From: DUEN01 sp024277095
Lineage (GTDB): Bacteria > Chloroflexota > Anaerolineae > DUEN01
NCBI GenBank assembly: GCA_024277095.1
Contig: JAJRVX010000186.1
Location: 1-20,695, forward strand
Reading direction: 5' to 3'
Length of the DNA stretch: 20,695 nucleotides
Positions within the stretch are counted from its first letter, which is position 1; every line of letters starts with the position of its first letter. The position numbers were made by a program, and so were the translations under genes. Below, piece by piece: positions 14,961 through 20,695 of this stretch. Below the pieces are notes generated by a model. The model made no database searches. It saw nothing but the letters and a program-made list of their open reading frames with translations, and was not told where the DNA came from.

Positions 14961-15097
14961 ATGTCGGGTAGCACCACACAAAAACGCGAGACGACAGGAA
15001 AGGATGCTACCGTCGCCATCGATCCGCCCTCCAAGGGTCACGGTCAGGTGCAGCGCTACCATGCCATCCCAGCCGCAGCCCCCGCCAGAGGCCGGGA
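14961..15097. other. Non-coding stretch between the binding-protein stop and the hairpin
   Basis: These bases continue the ~577-base gap between the binding-protein gene and the MalF-like gene; the rest is the hairpin and MITE copy 2. I see no credible reading frame or promoter. A small palindrome, CCGGGATC-A-GATCCCGG (15093-15109), covers the stop codon of the binding-protein gene. Confidence 0.5.
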
Positions 15098-16462
15098 TCA
15101 GATCCCGGCGGCCGCCCAGGCCTCGTCCAGGATCTTGTCGATCTCCTCCTTGCCCTGGGCCAGGGCCTCCACCACGTCCATCCCCTCCACACACGCCCGG
15201 TCGCGCACCCGGGCCAGGGCGTCGGCCACCTCCAGGAACCCCGGGATACGAGGAGAGTACATGCTCACCTTCATCTCGTTCAGGAAGACGTCTAGATAGG
15301 GGGTTTCCTGGAACACACGGGAGGCTTCCACCTTCTTCTGCGGCTGTAACAGCCCCGTCTTGTCCAGATACTCCACCGGGTGCGAATCGAGGAACCAGGC
15401 CAGCTTCCAGGCGGCCCGCTTCACCTCGTCCGGCGACTGGGAGTTCACCATGTGGAAGTACGCGTAGATATCGAACCCATTGTTGTTCACCGCGTCCTTC
15501 CACCGGGGGACCGGATGCACGGTGTATTCGATCCCGGCGTCCAGGATCCCCGGGCGCGCCCAGGAGCCCAGATGCCCCACCGTCGCCACCGTTCCCGTCT
15601 GGAAAACCGCCTGATCGTTCTGATACTGCGGTCCGCCGCGACCCTCCTCCACCCAGTCCTTCCAGTACTGAAGGACCTTGGCCGCCTCCGGGGTGTTGAT
15701 GGTGCAGGTCCTGCCATCCTCGCTGACCTCAGAGCCTCCGAGCTGGCGTAGCATCGCCCCCCACTGGAGGAACATCCAGACAGAGGCCGCCCACCCGAAC
15801 ACCCATCCCCGCTGGATCAGCTTGCCATCCTTGTCTCGCTTCGTGAGCTGCTCCGCCACCGGGATCAGCTCCTCCCACGTCTTCGGGAAGTCGGTCTTCG
15901 GGTCGAGGCCGGCCTCCTCCCACAGCTTGTTGGTGAGGTGCGCCGCGTAGATGCTGAGCTCGTTCGGGATCCCATACAGTTTACCCTCGAACGTAGCCCC
16001 CTGCAAGGTGTTCTGCGGCTCGATGTAAAGGTCCATGAACTCCGACTCGTCCATGTCCAGGGCGACGAAGTCCACCGGGACGATGGCCCCCTGCGCGTAC
16101 GCGGTGCCGACATATGCATTCCAGTCCGCCCAGAGATCGGGCCCGGCACCCGCGGCGATGGCGGTCAGCCACTTGTTCGAGAAGTCCCCCGGGTTCTCGT
16201 ACACCACGGTGATGAGAGGGTTCTGCTCCATGAACTGCTCGATGTAGACCTTGTCCAGCTCCACTCGAGGCATGAACGCATGCCCCCAATACGTCACCTG
16301 CACCGGCTGTTCTGGGGCCGGTTGCGGCGCTGCCTCTTCCTCCTTGGGCGCGGCGGGAGGAGCAGCGGGGGCAACGGGCTGACACGCCGCCAGGATGGCC
16401 CCGGTGACGCCGCCAGCGGAGAAGCGCAGAAAATCGCGTCGGCTGATCTTCTTGACGAACAT
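15098..16462 (-). CDS. Extracellular sugar-binding lipoprotein of an ABC transporter (Tat-exported)
   Basis: This 454-residue family 1 solute-binding protein would capture a carbohydrate-like ligand outside the membrane and deliver it to the two permeases. The N-terminus shows a twin-arginine signal (SRRDFLRFSAGG, R8-R9) ending in a lipobox LAAC with C27 as the lipidated residue. A Pro/Ala/Glu-rich tether follows (about 28-52). The mature domain begins QVTYWGHAFMP. ENPGDFSNKWLTAIAAGAGPDLW and GTVATVGHLGSW fit the SBP_bac_1 pattern. The frame is open upstream to 16654, but ATG 16462 is chosen because GGAGGAGG lies 6 bases before it and the Tat signal starts there. It is the first gene of the minus-strand locus, divergent from the receiver-domain regulator. 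Ligand is unknown; two downstream aminotransferases hint at an amino sugar or cyclitol. Confidence 0.93.
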   Translation of the reverse strand: MFVKKISRRDFLRFSAGGVTGAILAACQPVAPAAPPAAPKEEEAAPQPAPEQPVQVTYWGHAFMPRVELDKVYIEQFMEQNPLITVVYENPGDFSNKWLTAIAAGAGPDLWADWNAYVGTAYAQGAIVPVDFVALDMDESEFMDLYIEPQNTLQGATFEGKLYGIPNELSIYAAHLTNKLWEEAGLDPKTDFPKTWEELIPVAEQLTKRDKDGKLIQRGWVFGWAASVWMFLQWGAMLRQLGGSEVSEDGRTCTINTPEAAKVLQYWKDWVEEGRGGPQYQNDQAVFQTGTVATVGHLGSWARPGILDAGIEYTVHPVPRWKDAVNNNGFDIYAYFHMVNSQSPDEVKRAAWKLAWFLDSHPVEYLDKTGLLQPQKKVEASRVFQETPYLDVFLNEMKVSMYSPRIPGFLEVADALARVRDRACVEGMDVVEALAQGKEEIDKILDEAWAAAGI

Positions 16463-16924
16463 CTCAAACCTCCTCCGTAAAAACTTGCGGGGGGATCGGA
16501 GGGGGACCTTCCCATGGAAGGCGCAAACCACAAGATCTGGTGGGCGCTCGCCTCCCACCCTATCTCGATCGTCTCCGCATCCTGCTATGCGGCCCGCCCA
16601 TCCGCGGAATGCGCGCCGACGATAGGAGCCCGGTAGCCCCCTATGCGGCCGCACGATTCCGGAAGATAGGCCATGCGGTTTTGTTCCGATCCACCCTTGC
16701 GTCCAATACTGAAAAGCCCCAGAGGATCCTTCCTGTCGCTTGACAACCGGAGGCTCTCATGAGATGGCGTGGCAGTTCGTGGGTCCAGTCAGGGGGCTCG
16801 GCTGAGTTCTCGCCAGAACAACCCTCGGCGTGCGGATCAAGTTGTCAGCGACCACACCTTACGTATATAATTATAAAAGGGAACTCAGCGCTCGCTCGGG
16901 GCGAAAAGAGGCCATAAAGCGGAC
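16463..16924. promoter_or_regulatory. Divergent intergenic control region
   Basis: These 462 non-coding bases separate the binding-protein operon from the receiver-domain regulator and should hold both promoters. Candidate operator-like elements are a perfect 10-base palindrome TCTCATGAGA (16755-16764), an inverted repeat GTTCT-CGCC-AGAAC (16806-16819), and a directly repeated decamer CTATGCGGCC (16585-16594 and 16641-16650). No minus-strand promoter was convincing. Which of these binds a regulator is unknown. Confidence 0.45.
16842..16871 (+). promoter_or_regulatory. Sigma-70-type promoter for the HTH/receiver gene
   Basis: TTGTCA (16842-16847) and a perfect TATAAT (16866-16871) are separated by 18 bases, in an AT-rich island that stands out from the GC-rich surroundings. 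The predicted start of transcription is near 16878, about 47 bases before the ATG at 16925. The -10 region is partly symmetric (TATAATTATA), so a minus-strand -10 is also possible here, but I see no matching -35. Confidence 0.65.
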
Positions 16925-18157
16925 ATGTGGATCAACGAGCAGTTCATATACCATCTGCGGGACGCCCTCAACCACCTTTACAACCCTCATCACCTGCGCC
17001 ATAACCCCCTCGCCTCCCTTTTGGGGGTGGCGGATCGCCCCGACGCGTCCTCCGCCCTGCGCCGCATCCTGATGGAGGCCATCGAGTCCCTGCGCCCGGA
17101 TGCCGAGGTGCTGCCGCAATCCCGCGCCTGGCGGATCTATGACCTCCTCCTGTACCGCTACGTGCAGCAGTTCAGCCAGCAGGAGGTGGCGGACCAATTG
17201 GGGTTGAGCGTTCGCCATCTGCGGCGCGAGCAGCAGGCCGCGCTGGAGGCGCTGGCCTGCCGGCTGTGGGAGCAGTACCGACTGGCGGAGGAGCAGGCCG
17301 AGGAGGCCGTCCCCACGGAAGCGTCGTCGGCCGAATCCGCCGTGAACGAGGAGTTAACCTGGCTGAAGGACGCTCAGCCGGAGAAGCCGACGCCTTTAGG
17401 CCCAACGCTCTCCGCGGTGTTGGATCTGGCGCGTCCGCTGGCAACCCGGCATCAGGTCCATCTGGAGAGCGCCCCCGCCGACGCGCTGCCCGACCTGCCG
17501 GTGCACGCCGTCGTCCTGCGCCAGCTTCTCCTCAGCCTCCTCAGCGTGGCCATTCATCGGACCCCAGGAGGCCGGGTGCGCATCTCGGTTCGGCCGGTGC
17601 GCCAGGAGGTCGAGATCCAGGTGTCCTGTACGAACGCCCAACCCGACCCGGCACCGCCCCTGAACGACGACGCGGTCAGCCTGGATATCGCCCGGCAGCT
17701 CGTGGGATTGTGCGGCGGGCAGCTGACGCTCACCGACCAGGAGGAGGCCTTCACGGCCGCCCTCACGCTTCCCGCCCTGGGGCAGTTCCCCGTGCTGGTC
17801 ATCGACGACAACGCGGACACCCTGCAACTGCTGCAGCGATATACGTCCGGCACCCGGTATCGCCTGATCAGCACACGAGACCCGGAACAAGCCCTGCCCC
17901 TGGTGAGAGAGTTCTCCCCTCAGATCATCGTTCTGGACGTGATGATGCCCCAGGTGGACGGCTGGGAGATCCTGGAGCGGCTGCGACAGCATCCTCTCAC
18001 CAGCCATATCCCCATCATCGTATGCACCATCCTGGCCCAGGAGGAGTTAGCGCTCTCCCTGGGTGCCAGCGCGTTCATGCGCAAACCCGTCACCCGGCAG
18101 GCCTTTCTGGCTGCCCTCGACCGTCAGATCGCGTGGATGGGGACAGAACCTCGCTGA
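16925..18157 (+). CDS. HTH / degenerate histidine-kinase-ATPase / receiver domain protein
   Basis: This 410-residue regulator has three parts. Residues about 66-118 hold a helix-turn-helix resembling sigma-70 region 4 (FSQQEVADQLGLSVRHLRRE, 83-102). Residues about 158-285 look like a histidine-kinase ATP-binding domain (VLRQLLLSLLSVAIHRTPGG, 197-216). However, the N-box Asn is V208, no DxGxGI G1 box is present, and there is no phosphoacceptor His domain, so kinase activity is unlikely. Residues about 289-405 form an intact receiver: D294-D295, phosphoacceptor D338 in IIVLDVMMP, T368 and K387. The ATG at 16925 has only a weak ribosome-binding sequence. It is divergent from the transport locus and convergent with a membrane hybrid kinase whose 3' end overlaps it by 68 bp. 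I infer a phosphorylation-controlled DNA-binding protein, with that kinase the likeliest partner. Confidence 0.85.
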   Translation: MWINEQFIYHLRDALNHLYNPHHLRHNPLASLLGVADRPDASSALRRILMEAIESLRPDAEVLPQSRAWRIYDLLLYRYVQQFSQQEVADQLGLSVRHLRREQQAALEALACRLWEQYRLAEEQAEEAVPTEASSAESAVNEELTWLKDAQPEKPTPLGPTLSAVLDLARPLATRHQVHLESAPADALPDLPVHAVVLRQLLLSLLSVAIHRTPGGRVRISVRPVRQEVEIQVSCTNAQPDPAPPLNDDAVSLDIARQLVGLCGGQLTLTDQEEAFTAALTLPALGQFPVLVIDDNADTLQLLQRYTSGTRYRLISTRDPEQALPLVREFSPQIIVLDVMMPQVDGWEILERLRQHPLTSHIPIIVCTILAQEELALSLGASAFMRKPVTRQAFLAALDRQIAWMGTEPR

Positions 18158-20345
18158 CGGCCTGGATGCAGGTCACGAGATCCCGTACGGAGAGCCCGCC
18201 GCTGCGGGTGATGGTCAGCGTATTGCTCACGATGGGCTCCCCGGTGGGATCCCTGGCCGAGATGACGACGACCGGGATCTGACGCAGGACGGGATCCCGG
18301 CTCTTCTCCCGAAGCACATCAAACCCGTTCATCCCCGGCATGACCAGATCCAGGATCATCACGTCGGGCTGCCGCTCACGCAGGAGATCGAGCGCTCGCC
18401 GTCCAGAGGGCGCCCGAAGCACCCGATAGCCGCGTCGGGCGGAGGAGAGCATGCGGGCGAAGAGCTGCAACGCCTCCGGCTCGTCATCCACCAGGAGCAC
18501 GGTCCGCACCTGCCTCCCCAAATCCTCCAGCACGGAAAGCAGGGCGTCGCGGGTCACCGGCTTGATCAGGTAACGCACGACGCCGAGCTGCTGCGCCGCC
18601 TCGTCCTCCCCTGGCACCCAGCAGACCACCGCCGGCGTCCCATAGGGCAGGTGGGCCAGCCTCCCCATCCAGGAAGGCATCTGTTTCAGCGCGGAATCGT
18701 TCACGATCAACGCCTGGGCCGGAGAGCGGCTCAGCTCGCGCAGGGCCTCGTCCATATCCCGAACGGAGACGAACTCGACGCCTTCCATATAGCGACCGAG
18801 CAGCCGCTGCAACGTCTCCCCCCGCTCCAAGAGGACGAATCGGGGAGCGGGCTTCGGCGGCGGCGCCTTGGACCGTCGGGTGCGCGGCTCATACTGATGA
18901 TAGAAGCTAAACCACCGGGCGGCCTCGTTGCCGACGAGCACGGCCGGGGCGGGCAGGCTCAGCGGCAGGCTGAAATAGACCGTGGTGCCCACGCCCACCT
19001 CGCTCTCCAGCCACATCCTCCCCTTGTGCATCTCCACAAACCGCTTGCTGATGCTCAACCCCAGGCCGCTCCCCCCGTGACGGCGGCGTATGGAGCCATC
19101 CAGCTGCTGGAAGGGCTCAAAGAGCCTCTCCTGGTCCTCCAGGGCGATGCCCGGACCGGTATCGGCCACGCTGACCACGATGTCCTCCCCCTCGCGCCAG
19201 GCCCGCACCTGCACGCCCCCCTTCTCGGTGAAACGCCCGGCGTTGCTGAGCAGGTTGAGCATCACCTGACGGATCCGCATGCTATCACAGAAGAGTGCGG
19301 GTAGGTCTGGAGGCACCTCGATCTCCAGGGAGAGCCCTTTGGACTCGAACAGGGGTTGCACGGCCGAGACCGCCGCCTCGATGATCTCCTGTATGGAGGC
19401 CCACTCCTTGCTGAGGGCCATGCGCCCGGCCTCGATCTGGCTGAGGTCCAGCACGTCGTCCACCAGGCTGGCCAGATGCTGGCTATTGCGCTGGATGGCG
19501 GCGATATCGGCCAGGAGGGCAGGCGGCAGCTCGGCGCCATAGACCTGCGGCGCCTGCGTGATCATTTCGCTGAAGCCGATGATCATGTTCAGCGGGGTGC
19601 GCAGCTCGTGGCTCACGTTGGCGACGAACTCCTCCTTGACCCGACGCGCCTCCTCAGCAGCCTGGGCCATCGCCTTGAGCCGATCGGACAGCCGGGCGAG
19701 CTCCTGATTGGCCTGATAGAGATCCTCCTGGACCTGCTTGAGCTCCATCCGCTGTTCACGAGCCTCCTCCAAAAGCCGCCGCGCCCGCTCATAGCTGACC
19801 CACGGCCACTCGATCGCCCGCTGGACGGGCTGAGAGGAGATCCAGACCAAGGCCAACGTGCCCCACGTGGCCACCAACGCCGCGATCTGGGTTCCACCCC
19901 TCAAAGGGGAGGGGGGCAAAGGCAGGAGGAGCTGGGCCTTTCCCAGCATGATCAGGCTCAGGAAAGCGGCGACGAGGGCGCCGGATCGGAGGCCCAGGAG
20001 AAGGGTGGCCAGCCCGGCCGGCAAGGCCAGCAGCAGGACGACGCTCTCGAGAGGATACCATTGCAGGGCCAGCAAATTCACCGCCGCGCATCCCGCCACG
20101 AGCCACCAGGCTCCCACCCAATGGAAGAGGTAAGTCAGCCGCCAGGCCAGCAGGGAGATCGCCATCGTCAGCCCACCCAGGACGGCGCCATGGAGCGGAT
20201 CCCGAAACGATCCGGCCCCCAGGACCAGCAGGGCGCCGACGGGACATAGGGAGAGGGCGATCCAGCGACAGGCTTCCCGGCGCACCTCCTCCAGGGTAGC
20301 CTGATAATGCCGAGAGGCGGAAGACAGGGTGACAGACGGAACCAT
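18090..20345 (-). CDS. Membrane hybrid histidine kinase with two C-terminal receiver domains
   Basis: This 751-residue sensor has about six N-terminal hydrophobic helices (roughly 28-172), with no large extracellular loop, and a coiled coil at about 185-240. A HisKA domain follows (VSHELRTPLN, H246). The ATPase domain has N368 in LLSNAGRFT, G1 DTGPGI (395-400), FEPF and G2 GGSGLGLSIS (424-433), so it looks active. The first receiver (about 500-610) is degenerate: its acidic pair reads ER, although D550 and K595 (IKPV) remain. The second receiver (about 615-730) has D619-D620 and D666 in MILDLVMPGMNG but lacks the usual KP Lys, having ITRSGGLSVRDL instead. ATG 20345 is preferred over GTG 20354 because GGAG lies 8 bases upstream. 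The last ~20 residues are a tail encoded in the overlap with the convergent gene. The sensed signal is unknown. Confidence 0.92.
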   Translation of the reverse strand: MVPSVTLSSASRHYQATLEEVRREACRWIALSLCPVGALLVLGAGSFRDPLHGAVLGGLTMAISLLAWRLTYLFHWVGAWWLVAGCAAVNLLALQWYPLESVVLLLALPAGLATLLLGLRSGALVAAFLSLIMLGKAQLLLPLPPSPLRGGTQIAALVATWGTLALVWISSQPVQRAIEWPWVSYERARRLLEEAREQRMELKQVQEDLYQANQELARLSDRLKAMAQAAEEARRVKEEFVANVSHELRTPLNMIIGFSEMITQAPQVYGAELPPALLADIAAIQRNSQHLASLVDDVLDLSQIEAGRMALSKEWASIQEIIEAAVSAVQPLFESKGLSLEIEVPPDLPALFCDSMRIRQVMLNLLSNAGRFTEKGGVQVRAWREGEDIVVSVADTGPGIALEDQERLFEPFQQLDGSIRRRHGGSGLGLSISKRFVEMHKGRMWLESEVGVGTTVYFSLPLSLPAPAVLVGNEAARWFSFYHQYEPRTRRSKAPPPKPAPRFVLLERGETLQRLLGRYMEGVEFVSVRDMDEALRELSRSPAQALIVNDSALKQMPSWMGRLAHLPYGTPAVVCWVPGEDEAAQQLGVVRYLIKPVTRDALLSVLEDLGRQVRTVLLVDDEPEALQLFARMLSSARRGYRVLRAPSGRRALDLLRERQPDVMILDLVMPGMNGFDVLREKSRDPVLRQIPVVVISARDPTGEPIVSNTLTITRSGGLSVRDLVTCIQAVSEVLSPSTRSDGRGQPERPAG

Positions 20346-20578
20346 AAGGAACACTCCATCGGACCTGGTAAAGGGTCAAGGAACACACGTTGGGAGCGGC
20401 TGGGGACGAATCATGCGCCCCAAAGCAGGCGAAGCTTCCGCGCCTCACCTGCGGCGGGCCTCACGCGGACGAGGGGATGGAAGGATGACCAGGAAGCCTT
20501 GACAACGCCACGCGAGGGTCGATGAAGCCGTGCCCCGCCGGCGCTTACACGATAGACGATTCCCACCCGGAAACGCAA
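20346..20578. other. Intergenic region upstream of the hybrid kinase gene
   Basis: About 230 bases between the kinase start and the terminator of the next minus-strand gene. It should hold the kinase promoter, but I could not identify a convincing -35/-10 pair on the minus strand. A TTGACA at 20499-20504 is on the plus strand and has no -10 partner. No coding region is seen. Confidence 0.4.
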
Positions 20579-20601
20579 AAGGCGGACGCTCAGTCCGCCT
20601 T
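20579..20601 (-). terminator. Terminator hairpin of the right-edge gene
   Basis: AAGGCGGAC (20579-20587) and GTCCGCCTT (20593-20601) are exact reverse complements with a 5-base loop. On the minus strand the stem is followed by TTTTGCGTTT (20580 downward, the first T's shared with the stem), giving a modest U-rich tail. The TGA stop of the partial gene (20592-20590) falls in the loop, so the ribosome must reach the hairpin before release. Confidence 0.65.
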
Positions 20602-20695
20602 CTCAGATGATTCCTTGGCTTTCTCGCCAGATTTCGACTCCTCCTTGCCGTTTGTCCTCCCGTTATCACTCTTACGGCTATCCGTGATATACCAA
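20590..20695 (-). CDS. C-terminal fragment of an unidentified protein, 5' partial
   Basis: Reading the minus strand from 20694, 34 codons run to a TGA at 20592-20590. They encode a hydrophilic tail: WYITDSRKSDNGR followed by a Lys/Glu/Ser-rich stretch (GKEESKSGEKAKESSEKAD). The terminator placed exactly at the stop supports a real gene end. The other frames here give arginine-rich, unlikely peptides. The composition is that of a disordered charged tail, so no function can be assigned; the rest of the gene lies outside the window. Confidence 0.6.
   Translation of the reverse strand, partial: WYITDSRKSDNGRTNGKEESKSGEKAKESSEKAD

Noticed and set aside
14922..15503. Long minus-strand open frame overlapping the 3' part of the binding-protein gene
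   Set aside because: It is Gly/Arg-rich, has no domain, and mostly lies out of frame within a well-supported solute-binding protein gene; typical of open shadow frames in GC-rich DNA.
14722..15699. Plus-strand 325-codon open frame across the MITE-like element and binding-protein gene
   Set aside because: Composition is Pro/Arg/Ser-rich and low complexity; it is antisense to the binding-protein gene and copy 1 of the element does not support a shared coding frame.
16740..16768. TTGACA at 16740 as a promoter -35
   Set aside because: No acceptable -10 sequence at 16-19 bases downstream; the TTGTCA/TATAAT pair at 16842-16871 is much better.
18063..19304. 413-codon plus-strand frame antisense to the hybrid kinase
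   Set aside because: Low-complexity Gln/His/Pro-rich translation with no motif, antisense to a clear kinase.
20499..20527. Plus-strand TTGACA upstream of the hybrid kinase
   Set aside because: It is on the wrong strand for the kinase gene, has no -10 partner, and no plus-strand gene follows it.

Overview
The window looks like a chromosomal segment of a GC-rich, probably thermotolerant or soil/sludge-type Chloroflexota (Anaerolineae-like) bacterium. This is an inference from several features: the Tat/lipoprotein sugar-binding protein with a Pro/Ala/Glu-rich linker after the lipobox; the binding-protein-plus-two-permease sugar ABC set with no local ATPase; the TPR/zinc-finger membrane protein; multi-domain kinase and receiver proteins with degenerate modules; and short palindromic repeats of the GTAGGGG...CCCCTAC type. 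No rRNA, tRNA, phage gene, transposase or CRISPR array was seen.

Region 1 (1-8326, + strand) is mostly housekeeping. It begins inside a modular surface-type protein with repeated beta-sandwich-like modules. This gene overlaps NAD kinase by 7 bases, and NAD kinase overlaps a TPR/B-box zinc-finger membrane protein by 13 bases. A 257-bp MITE-like element (copy 1) fills the gap before recN. After recN come a PAP2-family membrane phosphatase, a YesL-like membrane protein with a TTG start, and an MFS exporter. NAD kinase next to recN is a common bacterial neighbourhood.

Region 2 (8493-16462, - strand) is an accessory carbohydrate-type locus. In transcription order it holds a Tat/lipoprotein solute-binding protein, a strong hairpin, a second copy of the MITE-like element (345 bp, itself carrying a nested insertion), a MalF-like permease, a MalG-like permease, two DegT/StsC-type PLP aminotransferases, and a neutral-ceramidase-fold hydrolase in which the usual catalytic Ser is Asn. 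A good intrinsic terminator closes it. I infer uptake and remodelling of an amino sugar, cyclitol or sugar-amide compound; the substrate cannot be read from the sequence.

Region 3 (16463-20345) is a probable regulatory pair. A divergent intergenic region carries a good sigma-70 promoter for an unusual protein: an HTH, a kinase-ATPase-like domain without its key residues, and an intact receiver. Convergent with it, and overlapping its 3' end by 68 bp, is a membrane hybrid histidine kinase with two C-terminal receivers, the first degenerate. Their position beside the transport locus suggests, but does not prove, that they control it.

The last ~110 bases hold the C-terminal tail of a further - strand gene whose stop codon lies inside its own terminator hairpin.
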